Assembly (NCBI GenBank): GCA_002327965.1
Contig: DCVB01000049.1
Location: 1 to 29,236 of the forward strand
From: Candidatus Aminicenantes bacterium UBA2199
Lineage (GTDB): Bacteria; Acidobacteriota; Aminicenantia; UBA2199
Direction: 5' to 3'
Length of the DNA: 29,236 nt
The notes under the pieces were generated by a model. It was given only the letters and a program-made list of their open reading frames with translations. It was not told the origin of the DNA and did not search any database. Positions 16,984-23,293 of this stretch are shown one piece after another. How positions within the stretch are numbered: the first letter of the stretch is position 1; each line of letters opens with the position of its first letter. The position numbers were made by a program, and so were the translations under genes.

Positions 16984-17234
16984 TGGAAAACACAACGACC
17001 GAACAAATCGCAGACGGCAGCGACGTCCTGTTCAACCTCTCCGAGGCGGCGGCCTTCGTCAAGCTCAAGCCTAGTTGGATCTATCAGCTAACAATGTTGC
17101 GAAAAATACCGCACCTCAAAAAAGGCCGGAGGCTTTACTTCTCGAAAAGCGAGCTTGCTGCCTGGCTGCTGGAAGGCAGGGTCAGAACCGTTACTGAGCT
17201 CGAAAGAGAAGCGGAACTACGGAGAGTAAAATGA
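16983..17234 (+). CDS. excisionase-like HTH_17 protein
   Basis: An 83-residue protein of the size and fold of phage excisionases. The winged helix covers residues 15-65: LFNLSEAAAFVKLKPSWIYQL, then GRRLYFSKSELAAWLLEG. Excisionases bend attachment-site DNA and direct the integrase towards excision. It could equally act as a repressor. It is coupled to the genes on both sides by overlapping stop and start codons. Confidence 0.7.
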   Translation: MENTTTEQIADGSDVLFNLSEAAAFVKLKPSWIYQLTMLRKIPHLKKGRRLYFSKSELAAWLLEGRVRTVTELEREAELRRVK

Positions 17235-17467
17235 TAATCCTTAAACCCGACGGAACCACGGCCTACTCCCTGGGCGGCACTTTGCCGGCCGGCTGCGTTG
17301 AGATTGGCCTGGACGGCTGCCAGGTTGCCCAGGCTGCCGCCATCACTCCCCTGCCGCCGCCAGCCCCGGTGGCAGCGGAGCCTGTTACCCCAGCGGCCCC
17401 GAAGGTTGACTTTGAACTGCAAGCGGCGCTGCAGCGTCTCCGCGCGCGAACTGGCCTACCGAAATGA
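17231..17467 (+). CDS. 78-residue hypothetical protein
   Basis: Starts at an ATG overlapping the previous TGA. It opens with a short beta region (MIILKPDGTTAYSLGG), has a proline/alanine-rich middle (PLPPPAPVAAEPVTPAAP) and ends in a helix (FELQAALQRLRAR). No family is recognised. The linker-like middle suggests two short contact regions. Confidence 0.45.
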   Translation: MIILKPDGTTAYSLGGTLPAGCVEIGLDGCQVAQAAAITPLPPPAPVAAEPVTPAAPKVDFELQAALQRLRARTGLPK

Positions 17468-17589
17468 AGCCGCCGGTCTGGCGCACCGGGATAGATTGGC
17501 CGAGGGGGGCGGGGGTTTCTAGGGGTCTGCAGGCACAGATTCCGGCCTCCTCCCCGCTCCCCTTTGCCTTCCAGGGTGAGCAGCAATGA
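17464..17589 (+). CDS. 41-codon ORF in the coupled chain
   Basis: Begins at an ATG overlapping the stop of the preceding gene (ATGA) and ends in a TGA that overlaps another ATG (17586, a 17-codon ORF running into the next gene). It reads MKPPVWRTGIDWPRG and continues without a known domain. Low confidence as a protein, but it fills an otherwise empty 146-base gap. Confidence 0.22.
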   Translation: MKPPVWRTGIDWPRGAGVSRGLQAQIPASSPLPFAFQGEQQ

Positions 17590-17613
17590 ACCAGAACGGC
17601 GGGAGGGGGCGAG

Positions 17614-18485
17614 ATGAGAAAACTCCGACATCTTATTGACGAACCCAGCGAAGCGGGAAGCCGGGGCTGGGTCAAGCTACAACGAAGCGCACAAGCCGAG
17701 GAACTGCTCTTGATTTATCCGAACGCTTTTCTACTGCTCACCCAGATCGCATTCAGGGCGCGGCGTACAACCAGCAACATCATGGGACTTGCTCCCGGTG
17801 AAGCGTTCATAGGCGACTATAAGAATGCGGGTATAGCGACGGAGAGAATGTACCGAACAAGTAAGTACGTTCTCAGTAAACTCGGTTTTGCGACGTTCAA
17901 AGCGACGTGCAAGGGGACTATCGCAAAGTTAGTGGGCACAAGCATCTTTGACGTTAACATTGAGACAAGCGACGGGGTAACCGACGGGCTAGCGACGGGC
18001 TAGCGACGGCTAACAAAGAATTAAAGAATGAAAAGAATGAAAGAATTAAAGAAGAAGACAAAGACAAAGACATTGAGGAACAGCTCCCAGAGCAGCACCC
18101 TTTAAGGAATGAAAAGAAAGAAAGAATCAAAGACAAAGACAAATACTCAAGGCGGCTTTCTTCTCTACAGGCTTTTGAGGATTTCTGGACAGCCTACCCG
18201 AGGAAGATAGCAAAGGGCGACGCTGAAAAAGCCTGGGCCAAGATAAAGCCAGACCACAACCTGATAGACAGGATGGTTAAAGCCCTGGCTTGGCAGCGCG
18301 TGCAGGATCAGTGGACGAAGAACAATGGACAATACATCCCGTACCCGGCCACTTGGCTGAACAAGCGCCAATGGGAAGACGAACCGCCTAACGTACCTTT
18401 GCCGATTGATCGTCCCGGCCCAAATGAGACACAGGCTCAATTTGATGCTCGTCGTGAGTCTATGCAGTGGGAGTCAGGCAAATGA
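17614..18485 (+). pseudogene. phage replication initiator, split by an 11-bp repeat frameshift
   Basis: The 5' frame (17614-18003, 129 codons, start supported by GGGAGGGGG) encodes a winged-helix replisome-organiser-type domain with the entry GWVKLQRSAQAEELLL and ends SDGVTDGLATG-stop. The next frame (open 17964-18485, with no start codon until 18273) encodes a Lys/Glu-rich linker of KNEK and KDKD runs. It then has the typical C-terminal domain of phage O/DnaT-like replication proteins: AFEDFWTAYPRKIAKG, then YIPYPATWLNKRQWEDEP. Removing one 11-bp copy of the tandem repeat at 17983-18004 joins the frames without a stop into a 286-residue protein of normal design. The gene is therefore broken, phase-variable, or misassembled here. 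The linker holds a second imperfect duplication (18026 and 18107, 81 bases apart). Confidence 0.75.
17971..18014 (+). repeat. 11-bp tandem repeat at the frameshift
   Basis: Two perfect copies of GACGGGCTAGC (17983-17993 and 17994-18004) are flanked by a 12-bp variant on the left (17971-17982) and a 10-bp variant on the right (18005-18014). Exact 11-base periodicity runs from 17983 to 18009. Because 11 is not a multiple of three, gain or loss of a copy switches the reading frame. Confidence 0.9.
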
Positions 18486-18721
18486 GCAATGAAGACGGCG
18501 TGGAGGACTTGAGCGGGGTGGGGGGCTACCTCACAAAACCGCGCCTACGCAAGGCCAATGCTTTCCTTACACCGAAAACCTGCTGCCAGGGCCTGTTTCC
18601 GGTGGTGAAACATTTTCAACAAATGTTTTCATGCTATACCACAGCATTAACAGGCTTTGCTTTCATGGTAGTCAAAAGTATTTCCGTAACGCTGGCGAAG
18701 CGGAAACACTACATTTATTAA
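18482..18721 (+). CDS. 79-residue hypothetical protein
   Basis: Starts at an ATG overlapping the TGA of the replication gene's 3' frame. It reads MSNEDGVEDLSGVGGYL at the start and is rich in Phe, Val and Thr towards the end, with a possible amphipathic or membrane-seeking stretch (TALTGFAFMVVKSISV). No family is recognised. A perfect inverted repeat lies inside it, so the region may be regulatory rather than coding. Confidence 0.35.
   Translation: MSNEDGVEDLSGVGGYLTKPRLRKANAFLTPKTCCQGLFPVVKHFQQMFSCYTTALTGFAFMVVKSISVTLAKRKHYIY
18608..18628. promoter_or_regulatory. inverted repeat upstream of the terminase block
   Basis: AAACATTT and AAATGTTT pair perfectly across TCAAC. It is AT-rich, without a T-run, about 100 bases before the small genes leading to the terminase genes. 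Operator or RNA hairpin are both possible. Confidence 0.35.
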
Positions 18722-18730
18722 GGAGCGAAT

Positions 18731-18919
18731 ATGAACAACTTACTTAACGAAGACATTGAGAACCTGGTTGAAAATGGCCGAGTCAAGGACCTGATTCCCT
18801 TGCCTGGCGCAGCTTTCAACCGGGCGTTGGAGATCATCCGCCGCCGCCGTGCAGAGGCCCAGGGCTTTCGGTATGTTGATGAGCATAACCCGGCCTATTG
18901 TGAAACATGCGAAGGATAA
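18731..18919 (+). CDS. 62-residue hypothetical phage-type protein
   Basis: A well-supported small gene: AAGGAG (18720-18725) sits before the ATG. The sequence is mostly helical with acidic and basic runs (NEDIENLVENGRVKDLI, then LEIIRRRRAEAQ) and ends YCETCEG, a possible half zinc knuckle. No family is recognised. Its place directly before the small terminase gene suggests a packaging or late-control role, but this is only positional. Confidence 0.5.
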   Translation: MNNLLNEDIENLVENGRVKDLIPLPGAAFNRALEIIRRRRAEAQGFRYVDEHNPAYCETCEG

Positions 18920-18936
18920 ATAAAGAGGGCCGCAGT

Positions 18937-19380
18937 ATGACAAGGGCGGCTCGCAGAGCCAATCCTCGCAGGGACAATGCCCTCAAGCATGGCGGCAAAC
19001 GCTTTCTTCGCACCGGCATACTGCCTAAAGGGAAGCTGCACGTCGGGAGGCTTGTTGACGGGGTCATTACCGAAATGATACAGGACCTGGGCGGGGAAGA
19101 AGAAATCACGGCCAGCCAAAAGATCATCATTGCAGCAATCAGGCAGAACCTCATCTTCCTTAGGCTGATAGACGAATGGCTTGCCCAGCAGCCCAGCATT
19201 GTTAGAAAGGGCGGTCAGATGGTCGGACCGCTGAATAACTTCTATCTGTCCTGTCAAAATTCAGTTACCCGTAACTGCCGGGAGCTGGGCTTCAAGCGCG
19301 TTGGCCCTATTGACAGCCTGGAAAAGTACCTTGCAGCCAAGGCCCAGGCCGCCGCTGCTGCTGGTGAAGGTGAAACATGA
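18937..19380 (+). CDS. terS: putative phage terminase small subunit
   Basis: A 147-residue protein directly upstream of, and overlapping by ATGA, the large terminase gene. It has a basic N-terminus (MTRAARRANPRRDNALKHGG) suited to DNA binding, helical regions (ITASQKIIIAAIRQNLIFLRLIDEWLA) and a tail including 'FYLSCQNSVTRNCRELGFKR', reminiscent of small terminase proteins (P27-like group) that end with a helical oligomerisation part. TerS recognises the packaging site and recruits TerL. The start at 18937 is preferred over 18907 because it has GAGGG upstream. The call rests on position and general character more than on a strict motif. Confidence 0.6.
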   Translation: MTRAARRANPRRDNALKHGGKRFLRTGILPKGKLHVGRLVDGVITEMIQDLGGEEEITASQKIIIAAIRQNLIFLRLIDEWLAQQPSIVRKGGQMVGPLNNFYLSCQNSVTRNCRELGFKRVGPIDSLEKYLAAKAQAAAAAGEGET

Positions 19381-20852
19381 ACATTATCCAAGCCATAGAC
19401 GACCCGGCCCTGTTCAAACTGTGGCTGCGGGGCTTCGACATGACCGCCTGGCGAGCCTACCACGCCGCCGTGTTCGGATTACCCATGACTGCTCCCGAGG
19501 CCCGTATCTATCGAGCCGCCACGGGTCGCCAGTCATTGCCTGGCAAGCGGGCCATTGAAGTATATGCTCCCGTGGGCAGGCGCGGCGGGAAGAGCGCCAA
19601 TGCGGCGCTGCTGGCCGTGTACATGACAGCGATTGAACAGGGCTGGCGAGCGCACCTGGCACCGGGGCAGCAGGCCGTATTCCCGATTGTTTCCGTTGAC
19701 CGGCAGGCGGGCCGGGAAGTGTTCAACTACTGCAAGGGGATATTGAACGCCTCACCGTTGCTGAAAAAGATGATTGCCCTGGAAACGAATGAAACGCTTG
19801 AATTGACGAACGGCGCAATCATCCAAATCCGTACAGCCAGCTTTCGCTCGATCCGTGGCCCGGCCTATATCGGCGCGGTGCTGGACGAGCTGGCTTTTTT
19901 CCGTGATAACGATTCAGCGGCGAACCCGGCCAGCGAGATCATTGACGCTATCACCCCGGCGATCATTGAGGGCGGCATTCTGTTCGGCATTTCTTCTGTT
20001 TACAATCGGGCCGGTGTGCTGTACGAGAATTTCCAGGAGCATTTTGGCCGGGATGATTCGGATACCTTGATCTGGAAGGCCAGCACCTTGACGATGAACC
20101 CTTTGTTTTCTGTAAGGAAGATTGATAGAGCCAAAGCCAAGGACGCGAAGGTTGCCGCTGCCGAATATGACAGCGAATGGCGCGACGACATAGCCAACCT
20201 TTACGCCTCACTTGATATTGAAGGGGCGCTTGTGCCTGGCCGGGAAGATTTGCCGAAGGCCCAGGGCTTGCGCTACTTTGCCTTTGTCGATCCTAGCGGC
20301 GGCAGGCGGGATTCAGCGGCGCTGGCCATTGCTCATCAGGACCGGGGCGGGCACATCGTCGTTGACCACGCCCGCGAGGTTCGAGCTCCGCACCAGCCCA
20401 GCGAAGTGGTTCGTGAGTTTGCTGGCGTGGTCAAGGGCTATGGCTTGCGCGTAGTGACCGGAGATCGTTATGGCGGCGAATGGCCTGTTGAATCCTACGG
20501 CAAGCAGGGGATCACCTACCGGCTGGCGGAGCGGACGGCTTCGGAACTCTACCTGGCCGCGCTGCCGCTGTTCAGCAATCATCAGATCGAGCTGCCGGAC
20601 AACGCCCGGCTCAAAAACCAGTTACAATCGCTCATGCGGCGGACGAACCCTGGCGGGCGGGATAGTGTTGTGCCCGCCGCTGGGGACAGCACCCACAGTG
20701 ACCTGGCCAATGCAGTTGCCGGGGCTTGCTGGCTGGCCAATGAAGGCGGCAGCGGTGAGGGGCGGCGGTCGGTGGAGACGGTCTATGGCGACCGGGCCTA
20801 TTCCGCAATGAGAGATAAATACGCCGGGGAAGATCAGCGTGGCAAATTCTAA
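19377..20852 (+). CDS. terL: phage terminase large subunit
   Basis: A 491-residue packaging motor. The N-terminal ATPase has a Walker A variant VGRRGGKS (residues 66-73, the Arg/Gly-rich form common in TerL) and Walker B AVLDE (168-171, catalytic Glu171), with the coupling region ISSVYN near 205. The C-terminal RNase H-like nuclease has three aspartates in order: Asp305 in FVDPSGGRRDS, Asp363 in TGDRYGGEW and Asp442 in HSDLANAVAGA. Both activities therefore look intact. TerL pumps DNA into a procapsid and cuts it. Here no portal or capsid gene follows, so the motor would have to work with proteins from another phage. Confidence 0.88.
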   Translation: MNIIQAIDDPALFKLWLRGFDMTAWRAYHAAVFGLPMTAPEARIYRAATGRQSLPGKRAIEVYAPVGRRGGKSANAALLAVYMTAIEQGWRAHLAPGQQAVFPIVSVDRQAGREVFNYCKGILNASPLLKKMIALETNETLELTNGAIIQIRTASFRSIRGPAYIGAVLDELAFFRDNDSAANPASEIIDAITPAIIEGGILFGISSVYNRAGVLYENFQEHFGRDDSDTLIWKASTLTMNPLFSVRKIDRAKAKDAKVAAAEYDSEWRDDIANLYASLDIEGALVPGREDLPKAQGLRYFAFVDPSGGRRDSAALAIAHQDRGGHIVVDHAREVRAPHQPSEVVREFAGVVKGYGLRVVTGDRYGGEWPVESYGKQGITYRLAERTASELYLAALPLFSNHQIELPDNARLKNQLQSLMRRTNPGGRDSVVPAAGDSTHSDLANAVAGACWLANEGGSGEGRRSVETVYGDRAYSAMRDKYAGEDQRGKF

Positions 20853-21012
20853 GGCTTGGCTTGCCGGGGGCTGGCCAAAGGCCATCCGAGGGCAAAGGCC
20901 AGTAATCGGAAAAAGAGACGATGTTGAGCCCGCCTTGACGATTTTACTACCGGCCCGGCTCCAGGGGGCGAAGGTGCGTATCCGCATCGCCTGGGCGGGG
21001 GAAAAGGAATGA
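20839..21012 (+). CDS. 57-residue hypothetical protein after terL
   Basis: Starts at GTG 20839, overlapping the end of terL by 14 bases. It reads VANSKAWLAGGWPKAIRGQR, then a beta-rich part (ALTILLPARLQGAKVRIRIAW). Its TGA overlaps an ATG (21009) of a 21-codon ORF. In a complete phage the portal gene would stand here; this product has no portal feature. The region could also contain a packaging site. Confidence 0.4.
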   Translation: MANSKAWLAGGWPKAIRGQRPVIGKRDDVEPALTILLPARLQGAKVRIRIAWAGEKE

Positions 21013-21037
21013 AATACTTTTGCTCCCCCCCAGCGAG

Positions 21038-21063
21038 AAAGGCCGGGGGGCGGGGGCCTTTTC
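21038..21063 (+). terminator. terminator between the terminase block and the toxin-antitoxin cargo
   Basis: AAAGGCC (21038-21044) and GGCCTTT (21055-21061) pair around a G-rich 10-base loop, with the stem running into TTTTC. It separates the terminase transcription unit from the independently promoted PanA-like gene. Confidence 0.5.
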
Positions 21064-21115
21064 ATGGAAAATGAAATGACAAAAAGATTAATTGCCTTCG
21101 TTTTCAGAAAAGGGC

Positions 21116-21145
21116 TTGACATTGCATTTTTTTCAAAAGTATTGT
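21116..21145 (+). promoter_or_regulatory. promoter for the PanA/toxin pair
   Basis: TTGACA (21116-21121), an 18-base AT-rich spacer and TATTGT (21140-21145), followed by AAGGGAG and the ATG at 21172. Confidence 0.5.
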
Positions 21146-21171
21146 TTAATAAGTATGTAAAAGGGAGAAAA

Positions 21172-21690
21172 ATGATTATAGATGTCAGTAGTGATTTCGA
21201 CCAAGAAAAAGCGATTGAAGCAATAATCTATATTGCCCAAAGATACAAAACGCCTGAAGTCTATGCGATTTGCAAATTACTCTATCTTGCCGACAAGGAA
21301 AGCCTTGAGAATTATGGCCGCTTTATCTTCAGTGAATCATATTGCGCAATGGAACAGGGGGCTGTTCCGTCCAAAGCTTACGACTTGTTAAAATTAGCCC
21401 GGCATCAGAATGTAGGGGGAATCGAGGTCAGCGGAAACGATGTAGCAGTATCCCGCGATTCAAATTTCGATTTTTTTAGCGCATCGGATCTCGAATGCCT
21501 GAATCGAATCATTGAGAAATTTAACGGATTATCTGGTAGAGCATTATTTAATGCGGCCCATGATAATGCCTGGGAGGTTAATTGGAAAAGAAGGGAGAAT
21601 AGTGGAAGCGTTCCTATACCAATTAATGATATTGCGCGCGAGTTAAGGGATTCCGACAATTTAATCGAATATATTTCAAATCGTTGTTAA
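21172..21690 (+). CDS. panA: Panacea-domain (DUF4065/SocA-like) antitoxin
   Basis: A 172-residue protein of the Panacea family (DUF4065). Family features are the start FDQEKAIEAIIYIAQRY, 'AICKLLYLADKESLENYGRFIFSESYCAMEQGAVPSKAYD' (the family's 'KLLYfaD...l..yGr.it...y.am..GPV...lyd') and a C-terminal helix ending LIEYIS. Panacea proteins act as antitoxins paired with many unrelated toxins (PanAT), and SocA is a related proteolysis adaptor. The start at 21172 is chosen for the promoter and AAGGGAG just upstream; an upstream ATG at 21064 would extend it without support. The toxin candidate follows after 15 bases. The gene is clearly more AT-rich than the terminase genes, suggesting separate acquisition. 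Confidence 0.75.
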   Translation: MIIDVSSDFDQEKAIEAIIYIAQRYKTPEVYAICKLLYLADKESLENYGRFIFSESYCAMEQGAVPSKAYDLLKLARHQNVGGIEVSGNDVAVSRDSNFDFFSASDLECLNRIIEKFNGLSGRALFNAAHDNAWEVNWKRRENSGSVPIPINDIARELRDSDNLIEYISNRC

Positions 21691-21705
21691 TTGGGGATCG
21701 TCAGT

Positions 21706-22074
21706 ATGCCCCAAATATGGAGTATTTATCATATTGATAATTGTAGGCACGTAACACCCAAACCAAAGCAAAAATTGGTTGCAATTGTCGCAAGGGATAT
21801 GAGCGCTTTTTTTGGATTTTTTATTAGTTCCGAAATGAGCGAATGGGTTAAAAATAATCCAAAAGCTCGCGCTTATCAAGTTGAAATATTTGCATCTGAA
21901 CATAAAATCCCGCATGATTCATTCGTTAACTGTTTGCAGTTGCATCAATTTTCTGAAGATGAACTCGTGAATCTCAGATGCGCCCTGAGCTCCAATGCGA
22001 TTGGTGAAATAAAAAAGGTCGTGTTGAATTCCATGACGCTAACGCCAAAGCAAATAAGTTTAATATTGGCTTAG
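21706..22074 (+). CDS. putative PanA-linked toxin, PemK/MazF-like
   Basis: A 122-residue protein immediately after the Panacea gene. The pattern is that of the PemK/MazF endoribonuclease fold in divergent form: beta strands 'PKQKLVAIVARD' and 'FFGFFISSE', then 'IPHDSFVNCLQLHQFSEDELV' (MazF-like 'hdSyvd..ql..f'), 'LSSNAIGEIKKVVLNS' and a terminal helix 'LTPKQISLIL'. MazF enzymes cleave mRNA at short motifs. The usual N-terminal RGD-like active-site region is replaced by IWSIYHIDNCRH, so the assignment is tentative. It is last in the pair, the antitoxin-first order normal for PanAT modules. Confidence 0.55.
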   Translation: MPQIWSIYHIDNCRHVTPKPKQKLVAIVARDMSAFFGFFISSEMSEWVKNNPKARAYQVEIFASEHKIPHDSFVNCLQLHQFSEDELVNLRCALSSNAIGEIKKVVLNSMTLTPKQISLILA

Positions 22075-22146
22075 GTCTCCCGTATCGCATTTGACAATTC
22101 CCCTGACTTCGATTTAAAACAATAGTTGATGATAGGAAAGCAGGGA

Positions 22147-22260
22147 ATGCAACTTAGCGCAAAAATGGACCCCCCCGGCAAGGCGACCATGCGTTACAAG
22201 GGCGTTACTTTTATGAACGAAATCCAAGTAGCAACTGGCTTTTTGGGAATTGCATTATAA
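22147..22260 (+). CDS. 37-codon ORF ending in the right attachment site
   Basis: ATG at 22147, after AGCAGGG, reads MQLSAKMDPPGKATMRYKG and ends FLGIAL at a TAA that lies inside the candidate attR. If real, its last codons are supplied by the site itself. No family is recognised. A weak TTGACA (22091-22096) lies upstream. Confidence 0.3.
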   Translation: MQLSAKMDPPGKATMRYKGVTFMNEIQVATGFLGIAL

Positions 22261-22262
22261 TG
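22250..22262 (+). repeat. candidate attR
   Basis: TTGCATTATAATG, the right-hand partner of 13888-13900 with one mismatch. It contains the -10 hexamer of the promoter facing the ECF sigma operon. Confidence 0.35.
22256..22261 (+). promoter_or_regulatory. -10 box upstream of the ECF sigma operon
   Basis: A perfect TATAAT. In the present sequence no good -35 lies 16-18 bases upstream (AACTGG-like). Joining the left flank at 13887 would place TTGAAA exactly 16 bases before it, so the insertion appears to have split this promoter. Confidence 0.4.
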
Positions 22263-22304
22263 ATTCTATCTCTCTCATTACCCATCTCTCCGTTTGGAGG
22301 AGGG

Positions 22305-22417
22305 ATGGAAAGGGTTTTTCGGGCAGGCCTGCCTCTTTTTTTTCTGGAAACCGCCGAATTGAACCCGCCATGCAACTTTATCCGCCCGCAATGCATCTTA
22401 ATGAACAGAAATGGATG
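22305..22417 (+). CDS. possible leader peptide before the ECF sigma gene
   Basis: ATG at 22305, directly after GGAGGAGGG (22296-22304), opens a frame of 37 codons that reads MERVFRAGLPLFFLETAEL and stops at 22417, inside the first codons of the sigma factor gene. A terminator-like hairpin lies inside it. It could couple translation to sigma expression or act in attenuation. Alternatively GGAGGAGG is a chance purine run. Confidence 0.3.
22321..22343 (+). terminator. intrinsic terminator or attenuator before the ECF sigma gene
   Basis: The perfect palindrome GGCAGGCCTGCC (22322-22333) folds into a short GC stem, followed by TC and eight T residues. It is 68 bases upstream of the sigma factor start and downstream of the TATAAT at 22256. 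It may stop transcription from the element or regulate sigma transcription. Confidence 0.5.
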
Positions 22418-22944
22418 ACCTGATCGCCAAGCTCAAAGATGGAAATGAAGCCGCTTTCAAGGAAGTGATGGCCATGTACAAGAAACCGATATTCCATTAC
22501 CTGAGCCTGCTGCTGGGCGACCGGCAGGCGGCGGAGGAGCTGACGCAGGACACGTTCGTCAAGGTCTATTTCAAGGCTCACACGCTGAAATGCGACAATA
22601 TCCAGGCCGCCAGGGCCTGGATCTACACCATCGCCACCAACCTGGCGCGCAGCGAGTTCCGCAAGCAGCGCATCCGGCGGGTCTTTTCCCTTTCCGATCT
22701 GAGCGAGGGGCAGGCATCCTATCGTCCCGATGTCGAGGGCAAGCTGCTGGCTGAACAGCTTCTGGCCATGGTCCCCGAAAAATGGCGCGTGCCGCTGGTC
22801 ATGAAGGAGATGGACAACTTTTCCTTCGAAGAGATCGCCCGGGCGCTGAACAAGCCCATCGGCACGGTAAAATCGATGGTTTTCCGGGGCAAGGACCACT
22901 TGAAGAAGCAATGCCTCGACATGGAAGGAGCATCTCATGCATGA
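22411..22944 (+). CDS. ECF RNA polymerase sigma factor
   Basis: A 177-residue group 4 (ECF) sigma factor. Region 2 runs from about 15 to 85 with 'AAEELTQDTFVKVYFKAHTL' and 'RAWIYTIATNLARSEFRKQR', the core-binding and -10-recognition segments. Region 4 (about 120-175) has 'PEKWRVPLVMKEMDNFSFEEIARALNKPIGTVKSMVFRGKDHLKK', the -35-binding helix-turn-helix. It redirects RNA polymerase to a small regulon in response to a signal. The next gene overlaps by eight bases and occupies the anti-sigma position. Upstream are a split promoter and a possible attenuator. Confidence 0.92.
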   Translation: MDDLIAKLKDGNEAAFKEVMAMYKKPIFHYLSLLLGDRQAAEELTQDTFVKVYFKAHTLKCDNIQAARAWIYTIATNLARSEFRKQRIRRVFSLSDLSEGQASYRPDVEGKLLAEQLLAMVPEKWRVPLVMKEMDNFSFEEIARALNKPIGTVKSMVFRGKDHLKKQCLDMEGASHA

Positions 22945-23284
22945 TTGGCAGCATATTTTTGAGCCACGTGACGCAGAGGAAGGGCCCGGCGGTGATTTCG
23001 AGGCGCGGGTCTTTGCCAAGATCCGCAGGAAAAAGCGGCAGCGCCGGGTCGGTCTCGGCCTGGCGGCCGCCACGGCTGCCGCGACCGTGCTGGTCCTGGC
23101 CGTGTTCCAGCCCTTCGGCCCGGCTGCCGCCCGCGGGCCGCTCACGGCCGCCGACAAAGCGGAGATCCCCGTGAGCGAGGAGTTGTTCTTTTCGACCTCC
23201 GACAGCCGCACACGCTACACCCTGCAACCGGTGGTGCTGGGCGGCAGGGACGAAACGCCGGCGGCGGCGCAGAATCAGATCTAG
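22937..23284 (+). CDS. single-pass membrane protein, putative anti-sigma factor
   Basis: A 115-residue protein. Its cytoplasmic N-terminus (1-37) contains 'FEPRDAEEGPGGDFEARVFAKIRRKKRQRR', one transmembrane helix spans about 38-60 (GLGLAAATAAATVLVLAVF) and the C-terminal domain is extracytoplasmic. The topology and the overlap with the sigma gene fit an anti-sigma factor. It contains no cysteine, so it is not of the zinc-binding ZAS type, and the sigma-binding part would be very short. The identification is positional. The next gene, with AGGAG over this stop codon, encodes a secreted HtrA-like protein. Confidence 0.6.
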   Translation: MHDWQHIFEPRDAEEGPGGDFEARVFAKIRRKKRQRRVGLGLAAATAAATVLVLAVFQPFGPAAARGPLTAADKAEIPVSEELFFSTSDSRTRYTLQPVVLGGRDETPAAAQNQI

Positions 23285-23293
23285 GAGACGATC

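Larger units (their letters stand above)
13888..22262 (+). mobile_element. integrated phage-satellite-like element
   Basis: An 8.4 kb insertion between the DUF4340 gene and the ECF sigma operon. Left to right it has a tyrosine recombinase, small coupled genes, three HTH_17 proteins, a phage-type replication initiator (frameshifted), small and large terminase subunits and a Panacea-type toxin-antitoxin pair. All genes point the same way. No portal, protease, capsid, tail or lysis gene is present, which fits a phage satellite or a deletion-decayed prophage. Base composition is lower in GC than the flanks, most clearly in the integrase and toxin-antitoxin parts. Ends are placed at a 13-bp near-identical repeat; the boundaries are inferred. 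Confidence 0.7.

Noticed and set aside
17964..18014. Programmed ribosomal frameshift as the explanation for the split replication gene
   Set aside because: No slippery heptamer is seen in the overlap of the two frames and no following stem is obvious. The 11-bp repeat explains the shift more directly.
21041..21056. G-quadruplex in the G-rich stretch after terL
   Set aside because: There are only two long G runs, and the flanking AAAGGCC/GGCCTTT arms with a T-run fit a terminator better.
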